Assembly: GCA_018398815.1 (NCBI GenBank)
Contig: CM031626.1
Location: forward strand, 34,108,463-34,153,964
DNA length: 45,502 nucleotides
Reading direction: 5' to 3'
Origin: Conus ventricosus
Lineage: Eukaryota > Mollusca > Gastropoda > Neogastropoda > Conidae
This document shows positions 20,260-32,002 of the stretch, piece after piece (position 1 is the stretch's first letter; each line of letters opens with the position of its first letter). The position numbers and the translations under genes are program-made. The notes below the pieces were generated by a model that was not told the DNA's origin, searched no databases, and saw only the letters and a program-made list of their open reading frames with translations.

Positions 20260-20687
20260 CGCCCACCTGACATGGAACTCGTGCAGCATGCGTGCATGGC
20301 ATAGATGAACAGATGACACGAGGTGATTGCTTTATCAACTGTAGGATGGGCATTGAGTCAGAGGAAAACTGCTGGAAGGCATCCTACCGACAGCGAGGTG
20401 TTTGCGTGGGCGCATAGCTCCTGGTGTGTTCTGAACGACACGCGGGGTATCCAAAACAACTGTAGAGGTAAACGACCGGTCCGTGTTAGGCTCAGCAAAC
20501 CTGCTGGAGAGATATGGCGAAAAGACACGAAAAGAGAGGGGAAGACGATGAAGATTAATATTCTTTAGATAGGGACATTTTCAATTTTAAAAAAGTTTAA
20601 TCATTGATTTCTTTTGCTTTTCTTTTCATGAAATTTTCCCCCGGATAGACTAGGGGGCATTCAGTCTACTTTTTCTGTGTGATAGGC

Positions 20688-20690
<3 letters not shown>
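20260..20690. other. No supported gene
   Basis: Unique-looking DNA. The open frame 20323-20568 has no recognisable motif and no splice or promoter context. Confidence 0.4.
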
Positions 20691-20731
<41 letters not shown>

Positions 20732-20769
20732 GTGTGTGCGTGCGTGCGTGCGCGCGCGCGCGCGCGGTG

Positions 20770-20803
<34 letters not shown>

Positions 20804-20822
20804 GTGTGTGTGTGTGTGTGTG
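20691..20822. repeat. (TG)n microsatellite with CGCG core
   Basis: TG tract interrupted by a TGCG and CGCGCGCG patch near 20740-20768. Confidence 0.95.
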
Positions 20823-20929
20823 AAGTCGACGGAGATTGAAGAGGCAAACATCTGACAAACAAACAAATTCAACATTCACACATTGCCAGAAATCCCATAT
20901 TAATCGTAATAATCGCAGCAAAATGTGTT

Positions 20930-23230
20930 CATGAAATAAAACTTGTTCTGCGTTTTAAAACCAAAAAGAGGAATTTAGACAAATTCGGTTGAGTATTAGG
21001 GCTGCTACTGAAAATCCTTGTACGTTTCGTAAAGTAGGTCCCTGCACTTTGAATATCATACTTAGATCTAAGGTCTTTATGGTGTTGGCAATCGAATAGT
21101 CTATGGAATTCATCCTCGTCGTGCGCGTGGCGCAGGGGACAACTAGGTAGATCTTTTAACGAAAAGCAGAGAGTATGGCTATTTATGCTCGAAACGCCGA
21201 TTCTGAAACGTACAAGGGCAGTTTTAAATAGCCTGTTATTAATGAATTCAAAATACTTTTCACGTTCAAAGCTGCTTTTAAAAGAGTTGTTTAGTCCAAA
21301 CCGTACTGCTGTCTGATACATGAGAAGACCAACGTTGGCAAAAGCAGTTTTGTTGGCGTTCTTTAAATATCTGCATAAAGTGTTTCTCGTCGCCTACCTG
21401 TCCAAACATCCAAACATATTCAGAACCATTTGAACAAAGCAGTACTTTTAATATGTGTGACATAATTTTGCTTATTTTTGTTTCTGTTTTGTAAATCAAA
21501 AAGCATATCATAGGCTTTTCTGGAGTACCATGTCAGTGGTTGCCTGCGTTCTGTTTTGTAAATCAAAAAGCATATCATAGGCTTTTCTGGAGTACCATGT
21601 CAGTGGAAAAGCATATCATAGGCTTTTCTGGAGTACCATGTCAGTGGAAAAGCATATCATAGGCTTTTCTGGAGTACCATGTCAGTGGAAAAGCATATCA
21701 TAGGCTTTTCTGGAGTACCATGTCAGCGGTTGCCTGCGTTCCGAAACCAGAACTGAATAATCTCGTTGCTGAAGTAATATACAACGGAAATCGACCTAAT
21801 TCTCCATAAACCATATCATTAGGCATAAATAGAGTGACGTTCTGCAATAGTTTACAGGCCTGCAAATGAACTTTTTCGATAGATTCTCGTGGTTTGAACC
21901 CCAGTAGTTCTGACCCGTATAAAAGAGAAGGAACAAGTGAGCACCAAAAACCCTGAAGAACACCTCAGGTGAAAAGCAACTGAGTTTTCTTGACACTTTC
22001 AGAATTTCGAGGATGGCTTTCTTAACACCGAAGTATTTAAAAAAAATTACAGCGTCTAACTGGTTACCACCACAGAGCCAACATTCCTCAATACTTAAAT
22101 AGCCACCTTTTCGAAACACCATGACTTTTGGGTGTTTTTTTTCCAGATTAACATTTAAAACATAATCTTTGAGTACAGTCAAAGATGATAATCAGTTGAT
22201 TTTGCAGTCCATCTGTTGTAGACATGAGAGCGATATCATCAGCAAATAACAATATGAAACATTCCACATCGTTAGGTGTGAATTGCATTCCATGGTTGTC
22301 ACGTAAAAACATGTCGTGTGGAAGTTCGTTAATGACTATAGAACAGAAGTTAGGATTAAGGCAGCAGCTCTGCTTTAGACCTTTCACAACATTCAAAATA
22401 ATCAGCATGAGAGCTACCACGTCCCACACATGATTTAATGGTGGTGTTCATACTTTTCAAAATGTTAAGCATGCTTCCTTTAACGCCCTTCCTGAATAGT
22501 GTATTGAGCAGAAGACCGTGTTGTATGCTATCGAACGCCTTACTAAAATCAATAGATGCTACGTATGATATTTTTGTTCCTTGATAAGTGTTTTTCTATG
22601 CTAGCATACAAAGTGAAAATGTGATCAGTAGTGGAATAAGATTTTCTAAACGCAGCTGGAGCATCAGAAATAACTTCCTTGGTTTCAGCCCAGGAAATGA
22701 GCCGCGTATTCAAAATGTGAGTAAAAAAATCTTACACAAGTAACTAATCAAAGAAACGCCTCAATAATTATTGGTATCGTTCACATCACCTTTCTAATAC
22801 AAAGGAATAATTATTGATTTAGTCAACTCCTCAGGGACAATCTCTAAAAAGTTTATTGAAGTATTTGATAGGAAGGGAACTATTACATCTCCTGAGGCCT
22901 TTATGACTTCACTTATCAAAGAATCAGGACCAGCTGCTTTGCCACACTTAAGGCTCTGGATGGCTTTCTTTACTTCCTCAACTGTAATTTCAGCGTCCAG
23001 AATAGGGTCAAATGCCGTATCAGAGACATCCAGTTTTGGATGGTCAACACTTTGGATAAAGCCAAGGTTTAACAAATGTTCAAAATGGTTAAACCACTGA
23101 TCCTCTGAAATTGTATTACTTGTGTGGGAACGACTGCGATACTTATTGATTTCAGACCAAAAGGCCTGAAAATCATTTGCTACTTGCATTAAACAATTAA
23201 TGCGCTCAGCTTCAAAACTATGTGTTTTTT
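20930..23230 (-). pseudogene. Decayed LINE (non-LTR retrotransposon) reverse transcriptase
   Basis: Minus-strand order: an RT entry segment EITVEEVKKAIQSLKCGKAA..GPDS (about 23010-22910), the catalytic LFADDIALMS at about 22245-22216, VNLEKK..VMVFRKGGYLS (about 22150-22095), and a C-terminal domain to 20930 with a Cys/His pattern CPL...DEDEFHRLFDC (about 21150-21080). Frames break at least five times; no endonuclease domain is visible upstream of 23230. The clade is not assigned; the C-terminus matches the one at 27080-27640. Confidence 0.75.
21499..21729. repeat. 41-bp tandem repeat inside the LINE
   Basis: A unit starting AAAAGCATATCATAGGCTTT occurs at 21499, 21566, 21607, 21648 and 21689. 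The last four are directly tandem and almost identical (one G/C difference near 21727). The first two are 67 bp apart and also share TCTGTTTTGTAAATC and TTGCCTGCGTTC flanks, so two duplication steps are visible. Confidence 0.95.
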
Positions 23231-23424
23231 TTCTTAGATACTCGATATCTATGGATTAGTACAGGTCGAAATTGACGAGCCTCATTGTAATTATGCCAGT
23301 ATTTGTTCTGACATGACATCTGCAAACTGTTACTACCCCACTATCTGTATGTCTGTCTTTTCAGTTTCCTCCCCTGTTCCTCATTTATCCTTCTTTCCTT
23401 TCTCGCCGTATCTTCTCAGTCCAT

Positions 23425-23429
<5 letters not shown>

Positions 23430-23494
<65 letters not shown>

Positions 23495-23593
23495 CTATGC
23501 ACCGCCATCTCCCGCCATTTCTCTTTTCTCTCTCTCTTTCTTTCGCTCCCTCCTCCTCTCCCTCCCCCCCCCCCCCCCCCCCCCCCCCCCCTT
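23430..23593. repeat. (TC)n tract and C30 run
   Basis: TC from about 23430 to 23491; a C homopolymer from 23564 to 23593. Confidence 0.95.
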
Positions 23594-23877
23594 TCAGGCT
23601 CAAATCCGCCTGCCTCTCCGCTGTCTTCTTCTCTCGCCTTTTCCTCCCGTGTCCTCATCCTCCTCACGTTCCTCCCTATACCTTCCGCCAGCTGTGCCAA
23701 TTTTCCCGAGGCGATTTTTTACATGTGAGGCTCATGATGTGAATTCTCTCTGAAACGACAGTACCTTTTTATGAATGGAATAGCTGAGTCATTCGTCAAG
23801 CAGGAGAAAACAGTGCATGATAATATGATTGACACATGCTGACATGAGGCCTCCTTAGCTGTATGTGTCTCTGTCTA

Positions 23878-24144
<267 letters not shown>

Positions 24145-24413
24145 GGTGGATGTCTGTGTCTCTGTGTGCTGTGTTTGTATGTGTATGTGTGTTTGATGTT
24201 TGTTTATTTGTGATGATGTGTGTATGTGTGTATTTGTGTGTGCATAATTATGTGATAGTATGAGTGGTGTTATTGTCCTTGTGGCAATAATGGTGTCCAT
24301 ACAATGATTATAATGAAGTTGACGATGATGACGATGGTGATGAAGATGAAGATGGTGATTATTAATATTGTTGGCGTCGCAGTGCTCATGTAGAAAGCTA
24401 AGGCACCTCTCTT

Positions 24414-24565
24414 CATATCCTGGTGTTTATACTGACTGGATACGGAGTTAGACCCCTCACAACATATTCTGGGGGGTTTATACTGACTGGATACGGATTG
24501 AGACCCCTCACAACATATCCTGGTGTTTATACTGACTTTATACGGAATCAGACCCATCACAACAT
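24414..24565 (+). repeat. Three tandem copies of a 50-bp unit
   Basis: Units start at 24414, 24463 and 24514 with CATATYCTGG and share GTTTATACTGACTKKATACG and GACCCMTCACAACAT. They are moderately diverged. Confidence 0.9.
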
Positions 24566-24569
24566 TTTG

Positions 24570-27079
24570 GAAACAATCCGGTTCCCCTAGCGTTGACTCT
24601 TGCACCACCACTATCACCACCCTCCCATCGCCAGCCCATCCATCTACTACTCCTACTACTACTACTACTCTGTCACGGTCGGATATCTGCCCCTATGCGT
24701 TTTGGTTTTCCTACGGGCTTTTACCCTCCTCCTTCCCCCATCATCAATATATACTGTCTCTCTTTTTATATATGTAGTGTGGCGTTTTCTTTTAGCCCGA
24801 GATTTTTTCGTTCTTTCCCCCTAGTTAGTATAGCTTGTTCAACCTCCTTCCTTCCTCTTGCACGTGGTTTTGGGCCTCAGCCATGGTCTGAGAGATTCAG
24901 GCAGTTCACGTGGGCCGACTATAAACTTAGTTTACGGGAGGTGTGCCAAACGGCTTGAAACCGGGGTTTGGTCAGGCACTTGCAAGTCAGACCTGCTACA
25001 GTTCCGAGAGCTCTCTCTCCTTGGCCAGAACTTTCCGTGGTTCAGCTTCGTTGCTGGGTAGTTCCCCTTCGCTGTGGGACTTGGGCTTCCTGGGACGGGA
25101 CGCCATCCTTCGCTGGTTGGGCGTCCGACTAGGCTCTCCATCCACAAGCTTGTTGGTAAGTTTTTAGTACTCCCGAATTAAAACGTTTGAGTCGCGCGTT
25201 TCTCGTCGCCCCGTGATAGAATGCTTTGTTTCAAATTTACTTTTCTGACAAAATATTTCAAACTCTCGTTGGTAGAGAAACATTTCTATCTTTCTTGCAC
25301 TCGGGTTTATTCGCACTAGCTTCGGGTCACGACAACGAGCAATGGCGGAATTGTTCGTTAGTAAACGGTTTTGAGGTTTGCAGAGTTTTTTTTTTTTATA
25401 TATAGCTATCTTCTTAAATTTTGCCCGTGCGATCTTCCTGCTATCGCTCGCTTTCCCCTTCCCGTGTTGCCTGTGTCGTCGCGTCGAGCGCGAAGGGTGT
25501 GGCCGTCAAGTCTTAATATTTTCTTTTGGTTGCCCTTTCTGTGTTTCTTGTTCGCTATATTATATATATTTTTTTCTCCTCCTTCCGTTTTATAGTAAAT
25601 TCATATGGGAGTTGAAAGAATGGTTTTTTAAAGCCACAATTCTGTAGTAGCAATGTTACCCGTTTATGCTGTAATATTTCTGAATTTCATAAGTTATAAT
25701 TTGCAAAGTTTACTGAGGTAAGCTAAGGGAAAGTTTTTATGGCCAACCCCTCATCTCAAAAGTGAGAGGATAAGACAAAAGGGGGAAAAAAGGACAGTCT
25801 AGAGTTGAAATGTTATGTCAGTTATTATAATATGTAATGTGTGCGACATTACTCTTACGTAGACTGACTTCCCTCTCTTTTCCACCTTCAACTTACTTTC
25901 CTTCCTGGTGACACCTCTTTTCTTTCTTTTCCCACTCTTACCGACAAAGTTTTCTGTATCACTTGCTTGGCTTTACTTTGGTCTTTGTTTTCTTGTCTAT
26001 TCCCTCTCCCCTTCCTGTAATTCTACCTTTTGACTCCCCCCCCCCCTTTCTACCACCTTTTCATCTCCAACTTGACATGTTGTGGAGTCCTATTTGATTG
26101 GTTTCTTTTTCTTGACCACTGACCTCTGTACTACCTCCCCACTGACAGACAGTACAATCAACGGGGCTGAAACATAATTTTAATCGAGGCTTTAGGGCTT
26201 GTTTTTGTTTTGTTTTGTTCTTGGGTTTGCGCGCACGTTGGCCTGCACGCTGGGCGTGTGCGGTCCTTCCTGTCTCTCCACTGGGAACCGTCGGAGGATC
26301 TGGACAGCCGGGACGGATCCAGCAACCGTGCGGACCGCGATCCGGAGGATTGCGATCCGTGTGAGGCAACCTCTCCCAGTGCCACTCTTCGTTGCAACCT
26401 CTTCAGTAACCTGGTCTTCTGTGGGGCCACCGTTCAGCAACCCAGTCCTGGTTTGCAGCCACCTGCGAGTGACCCTTTCAAGGTGGTGGTGGCCACTTAT
26501 TTGACTGTCCGCCAGTTATGCGTTCGGGGCCACACTTCAAGACTTACCCTGGCGTTTCGGGGAACATTGGAGCCAGGCATAGACTACTTGACCACTCCGA
26601 AAGATAAGTGGTGGGCAGATAATGTTGTGTCATGTGAGCGTGAGGGTGCATGTCAGTGTGTCATTTTCTTTTCACTTGAATTGATGTGTAGGGGTGTTTT
26701 TTTGGTTTAATAAAAAAATTTAATTATCTGAGATTAGGCCTGTTCTGTTGATTTATTATTTTGTTCTTTTCTTCTTTCCTCACTTCATTTATAGTAGCGG
26801 GTTAGGGAGATTAGCTGGGCAAACCCTGGGAGTTTGGGTTTATTTTCATTTGTTTTGTCCCTAGGATCAGGTAGCCCTTGTAACCCAGTTTTCTTTTACC
26901 CCACTTTCTGTTATTCTGTCTTTCTTCCCTCTTCTTGTACTTATCCAACCCCACTTAGAGTGAGCGTGAATGAAGTGATTGTTTTGTGTAATAAATATTA
27001 TTTGTATGTACGTTCCCGGGTTCTTGTGCTTTCCGGTGAGTGTAGTGCGAGTGCCTGATCTTTCTCTCCCTGTGGGTCG
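24570..27079. other. Unassigned 2.5 kb
   Basis: This region includes an unrecognised open frame 26210-26710 (166 codons, GC-rich first half, no known motif). Near 25150 there is a donor-like GGTAAGT after TTGTT. Minor ATT/TCC tracts occur elsewhere. The next feature on the same strand is a LINE 3' end, so part may be its 5' region. I see no domain I can support. Confidence 0.3.
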
Positions 27080-27830
27080 GACAGTCGGGACATCCGTCTT
27101 GACAGAGGGTAAGATTAAATTGTATGAATATGGATTTGGCTTTGTATGGGAAAGTCAGGGTGTTGGGGACATTGATTGTCGATGGCAAAGCTGGCATTCT
27201 CATGTTCGGGAAAGTGACAGATATGATATCTATCGTATGTTAAACGCACAGCATAGATTGCCAGTGTATTTGTCTATAAACTTAGACAAACATTTAAGAT
27301 ACAACAAAATTTAGATTTGGTATCACAGAAATAAGTAGTCATTTCATTATAGAGAACTTAGTGATGATCATCTCCTTTGCCCATTATGTCACGAGGCTCT
27401 TGATAATGAAGTTTATTTTGTATTTTCGTGACAGGAACTTTATTGTATTAGGCAAGAGTTTATTCCAGAAAAATACTATAGACAACCATGTATCTCCAAG
27501 CTGATTATGCTAATGACTTAAAAAAACACTTGTAAAGCGGTTTGCTCTGTTTTTGTGCAAAGCATTTATGATTCGAAAATTTCTTAGACTAGGTTCTTTT
27601 TTATCATTAAATGCTTGAAATTCGTTTAACATGGCTACACATATTTGTTTAAGTGTATAACAATAAGCAGTGTAATCGTTGGTGCATCGTAGGCTTAAAA
27701 CTTGTAACAAGGTGAACGTTGTGGACTTGTTTTTGTTTGTTTTACTTGTCGCATTGATATTAGAATATTATCTCAATTATTGTATCCCCCCTCTGAGGGG
27801 CTATGGCCTAACAGAATAAATATCTGATGT
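27080..27830 (+). pseudogene. LINE 3' end (C-terminal domain and tail)
   Basis: Readable segments: YEYGFGFVWESQGVGDI (about 27123-27175), QSWHSHVRESDRYDIYRMLN, SINLDKHLRYN (to about 27310), then in another frame ELSDDHLLCPLCHEA and DNEVHFVFSC (about 27360-27430). It ends CTAACAGAATAAATATCTGATGTC and runs straight into TCTG repeats at 27828, as expected for a LINE ending in short repeats. It is the same family as 20930-21500 (minus), seen there as GQVGDEKHFMQIF and a matching Cys/His line. Confidence 0.7.
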
Positions 27831-28225
27831 CTGTCTGTCTGTCTATCTATCTCTCTGTCTCTGTCTCTCTCTGTCTGTCTCTGTCTCTCTCTGTCTCTTC
27901 TCTCTGTCTCTCTCTCTGTCTCTCTCTCTCTGTCTCTATCTCTCTGTGTCTCGGTCCTATCTCTCTGTGTCTCTGTCTCTATCTGTCTCTATCTGTCTCT
28001 CTATCTCTCTCCTCTATCTCTTCCCTCTCTATCTCTCTCTCTCTATATATATATATCTCTCTCTATATCTCTCTCTCTCTCTCTATATATATATATTTAT
28101 CTTTTCTCTCTTTCTCTCTCTCTCTTCTCTCTTTCTCTGTGTCTCTCTCTCCTCTCTGTGTCTCTCTCTGTGTCTCTCTGTGTGTGTGTCTCTCTCTCTA
28201 TCTCTATCTCTATCTCTCTATCTAC
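27828..28225. repeat. TCTG / TC / TA microsatellite
   Basis: TGTC, TCTC, TATC and TATA tracts, about 400 bp, contiguous with the LINE end. Confidence 0.95.
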
Positions 28226-28321
28226 ACTGCATTCTGAGTCTGTTCACTGTAACATCGAGTGCTGCAGAGATGATCATCAGGAGCATCTTCTTCAATATGT
28301 TGTGTTTAAAGCCTGCTCCTA

Positions 28322-28545
28322 GGGGAGGTGGAGTGGTGTAACTGGTAAGGCGTTGGACTCTCAATCTAGAGATCTTGGGTTCGATTCCCGCTGGTGCACG
28401 CGGAGTTGTGTCCTTGGGAAAGGCACTTCACTCCCTATTTCCTTGGTGGCGCTGCACTGTAACGACACGCTTCCCCTGGGGAAGCAGCCAAAATTTCCCC
28501 TTGTGTGTGTGAGACAATGAAGTTATTATTATTATTACTAAAAGA
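28322..28545 (+). mobile_element. tRNA-derived SINE with conserved central domain
   Basis: The tRNA-like head has an A-box-like GGTGTAACTGGTAAGG and the B box GGTTCGATTCC (28378-28388). A central line TGTGTCCTTGGGAAAGGCAC follows, of the kind seen in widely shared metazoan SINE core domains (name uncertain). It ends in ATT repeats at 28525-28540. Confidence 0.75.
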
Positions 28546-29317
28546 AACACTACGCTTCACTTTGTAAAGTTCACGCAGTGAATCTGATTGGTCAAGCTGA
28601 TCATTTATGTTCAGTGGTCAGGAATTTGTCCGTTACAACTTGTAAAATTAAACAGATTATGCTTGTTTCAAGTCCAATTCATGTATCAAAATGGGAAACA
28701 ATCCTACTTGCGGCCATAAAAGATAATAAAGGTGTGTAATTATGATTTTACTTTGTTTTGATGCATACGATTCCAAGAGGAGAAACATATGTTGTTGTTT
28801 TTTCATCTGTCCACCACTAAATTTTGATTAAACATGCAAACGGCTGTTGTGTGTTTGTTTGTTTGTTTTTTACAAATAACATTTTCAGCATCCACGAATG
28901 ACTTTCCTGCGTTGTCTTTTATTGATTGTGTCTGGCAATCATATGTTTTCTTTTTAGTGAAATATTCTGGTAAGTATGAAAACTGCACACTAGTTTAACT
29001 TTTCCCTAATCTCTTGCACTATTCTCTTCACTCAATATAAGCTGAGTTACGATTTCGTTTTCATTTCATGTGGAAATTTGTGTTTATATTTTCGACTGTA
29101 AACTGTGATTAAAATTGCGTTTAAAAACAAGCAATTCTAGTTGACTTTGTCGTTCATGTAACGTTTGCAGAAATGAACAAATATGAATAAAAACATGTCA
29201 ACCATGTCCTCTGCTTTCGACTTCGAAATTTGATTGTGTGAGTGAGTCAGACTGTTTACTCCCCCCCCCCACCCAACATACACATATGCACAGGCTTAGA
29301 TACAACAACTGATATCT
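28546..29317. other. No supported gene
   Basis: AT-rich unique DNA. I see no reading frame with recognisable motifs, no splice pair and no repeat apart from short TTTG tracts near 28850 and a C run near 29262. Confidence 0.5.
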
Positions 29318-29336
29318 ATCTATCTATATCTATCTA

Positions 29337-29367
<31 letters not shown>

Positions 29368-29370
29368 TAT

Positions 29371-29439
<69 letters not shown>

Positions 29440-29452
29440 ATATATATATATT
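29318..29452. repeat. (ATCT)n (AT)n microsatellite
   Basis: TATC repeats to about 29368, then AT/TA to 29452. Confidence 0.95.
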
Positions 29453-29454
29453 AC

Positions 29455-29715
29455 AAATCGGTGGGTTACAGTTGTGTTTGAAGAAGGTATTAAGTTTAAT
29501 AAAGGCTCTTCTCTCTTGTAAGGGTTTCCATTCTAATTTCCGCATGTTCTTACTAGTATTCCCTTTCTCTCTGATATGGTTCCCTGTTGCGAACCGTGCT
29601 GCTCTCTTCTGAACCTTTCGAGGTTATCAATGTCCTTTAGATTGTAAGGATCCCAGACTGAGCAACCATATTCCAGTACTGGTCTAACCAGTGTTTTATA
29701 GCAGTCGTCCTTAAA
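29455..29715 (-). mobile_element. LINE RT C-terminal fragment fused to a Penelope-like element
   Basis: On the minus strand: CYKTLVRPVLEYGCSVWDPY (about 29712-29650), DIDNLERF and, in the next frames, LQERRAFIKLNTFFKHNCNP (to about 29460). This is the CR1/Jockey-type 'LVRPxLEYxxxVWDP' region. Its 5' side joins Penelope-like RT at about 29715 without a stop. Confidence 0.7.
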
Positions 29716-30750
29716 TTCAAAAGTGTTGAGGGCGAGGACTAATTCTGCAAGTCTGGCCAGTGTAGCTGTGGAAGGGTGTTGTTGGTTAGGGGGCCGTTTG
29801 TTAAGAAAGAATGCGAGGGCCATCAGTCCATCAGCATGAGGGATGGAAGTTCCAACAGAGACATCAAGTGTAAAGAGGAGGCTGGGTATTACTTAATCAT
29901 GGGATCTGTGTTGTATTAATTTATCATGTTGAGTGTGTGGGTAGTGTCTTTGAGGTATGTGGGGAGGCCTTGTACTCTGGGTTGGAGGAGAGAGTCCAAG
30001 TACTGTGAAATGTGTTCTGTAGGGCAGCTGCATGCAGATACAATGGGTCTGCCGGGTGTATTGGGTTTTGTGTATTTTAGGGAGCAGGTAGAAGGTGGGT
30101 TGTTTGGTGTCTGTCATGGCTGTCTTTGGTAAGTTGTTATGCTTGATTTCTTGTTTAACTGTTGTTAAGATGAGTTTCTGGTGTTGGGGAGGGCTGATGC
30201 TGTGAGTGGTGTATAGAAATCTGTGTCCGACAGTTGTCTGTGTGCTTCTTTTATCTACAACTGTTTGTCCCAGACCACCACACCCCTTGTCTGCTGGTTT
30301 GATGGCAATGTCTTGTCGTTGTCTCAGTGATTCGAGGGCTTTTTGTTCATCCCGTGCGAGGTTGGAATGGCGGCCTGGTTTGGATTTCCTTTAGCTATTT
30401 CTTTTCTGCACCTTTTGATGTGGAGTTCAACTTCAGTGGATTTGTCAAGAGGTGGCTGGCGGAGTACTGGAGATTGAAAAAGGTGGGTAACAATGTCTGA
30501 GCTCTCTGGTAGTGGGGGCTTAGGTACATTGTCAAGTGCAGCCGTCCATCTTAATTTTCTAAAGAATCTTTCAACATCAACGTGGTTTTGATATTTATTG
30601 GCGGTAGGCTGAATGGGAATAAATTTCAGACCTTCTGCCAGGACTGATCTTCCTCATTGGTGAGAGTCAGATGATCAGGAATGCAGCAAACAAGGTGGCG
30701 GTGTTGTTCATTGGTGATATGGGGGATCAGTGTTGTGTGTAGGGGGATTC
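29716..30750 (-). pseudogene. Penelope-like element, N-terminal half of the reverse transcriptase
   Basis: Minus-strand order: QSPVLRQPPLDKSTEVELHI (about 30480-30420), ALESLRQRQDIAIKPADKG (about 30335-30280), VVVWDKQL and QLSDTDFYTPL (to 30200), FYLLPKIHK (about 30095-30070), then LLFTLDV (about 29880-29860) and NKRPPNQQHPSTATLARLAELVLALNTFEF (to 29716; first 20 residues are the clearest). Those are the A-to-B region motifs of Penelope-like RT. Several frame changes. The catalytic YxDD part and endonuclease are missing, replaced by LINE sequence. Confidence 0.75.
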
Positions 30751-30834
30751 ACTGGCCTGGGAGGTTTGTCTTGTATTTGTTTTGTAATTTCGATAACATT
30801 GCAAGTAGATATATCTTGATTTTGTCATTCATTG

Positions 30835-31300
30835 CTTTTTCCTTTCTTTCTTTCTGAGTACGCAGGCTGATACTCATGCAAACACTCCCTGTATAGACAG
30901 GCGAGTATTCATCCCATCTACCCAACAAAGGGAGTGGAGTTTTGTGTGTATGACCGTTTTCTATCCCGTCATTAAGGCAGCCATACTCCAATTTCAGGAA
31001 GGTGCATGCTATGTGTAACGTGTCATCCATACCAACGGCCAAACTGGCCTTCTCTTCCAGGAGTTGATGATGGGATTTTACGTGTGTGCAAGATGCTACG
31101 CGTGCGTTCACACACGGAACTTCGGGTTATAGTCTCATTCGAAGGACTCTAGGGAAAATGGAGTCAAAACCAATGTTAACTCCGAGGGAAAAAAAACCCT
31201 GTACCGAAACGGCCTGGTGGAGATTCAACCCCACAACCCAGGATCACCAAGATTACGAGCCCGACGCTCTACCACTGAGCTATTCCGGCCCCCACCTCTT
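30835..31300 (-). mobile_element. tRNA-derived SINE, minus strand
   Basis: The minus-strand head GGGGGCCGGAATAGCTCAG (A box, about 31293-31275) is followed by GGGTTGAATC-type B box, then CCCTCGGAGTTAACATTGGT (about 31190-31170). The tail runs through CATGGATGACAC-like lines and AAAGAAAGAAAGGAAA at about 30840. It is the same family as the SINE at 44549-44884, with a longer tail. Confidence 0.75.
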
Positions 31301-31599
31301 GATTGCTAAATAAAGCAGACTTGCCAGCAGATGAGACAAAACCGAAAAAACAAGAAGAGACATGGAAATATCATTTATAGGGATAAAGATGTTGGAGTCT
31401 GTGGTCTTAGTGATGGAAATATCATTGTTATAGGCATAACGATGTTGGAGTCTGTTGGTCTTCTGCAGGCAGGCAAATCAAACATAAAACAATGGAAACA
31501 GAGGACGAACGGACAGTCACTTTGACCTGGTGCAAAAATTGTGTAAACAACTCAAATAACATAACGGAACCGCAGTTGAAGTGGAGAAGATATGGGCTA

Positions 31600-31760
31600 C
31601 AACAGTAATAATAGTAGAAGTAATAAAAATGACGATAATAATCATAACATCAAAGATGACAGTAATAATAATAATGATAGTAACAATAATCATCATCATC
31701 ATCATATAATGATAGTAATTGTCATTATTATTATCATTACTATCATCACTAATACTTTTT
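31600..31760. repeat. ATA/ATC trinucleotide-like microsatellite
   Basis: Imperfect AATAAT, GATAAT and CATCAT units. 31301-31600 before it is unique-looking with a 60-bp imperfect duplication (GATGTTGGAGTCTGTGGTC near 31388 and 31442). Confidence 0.85.
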
Positions 31761-32002
31761 AAATATTTTAACAACAACAATAGTATTGACAGTGTGTAAT
31801 TCTGTTTTTGCTCTTGTTTCAATTCTCCCCCGTCCTCAACCCAGTTTGAAACCGATACACGAAACGACCAGGATCTTCCTTCAAACTCTGGTCTGTTAAA
31901 GGAAGTGACATACCTACTTTCGTTTCACCAGACAATGCAAATGAAATCATGGAAACAGGCAGAGCAACACAGTGACTCGATGCACTGAAATCCGAGTGAC
32001 CA

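Noticed and set aside
24943..25167. Short frame ending at a donor-like GGTAAGT near 25150
   Set aside because: A single donor-like hexamer without acceptor, promoter or protein motif is not enough for an exon.
28322..28400. Functional tRNA gene
   Set aside because: The acceptor stem does not pair and the body continues into a SINE core with an ATT tail; the same applies to 43662 and 44549.
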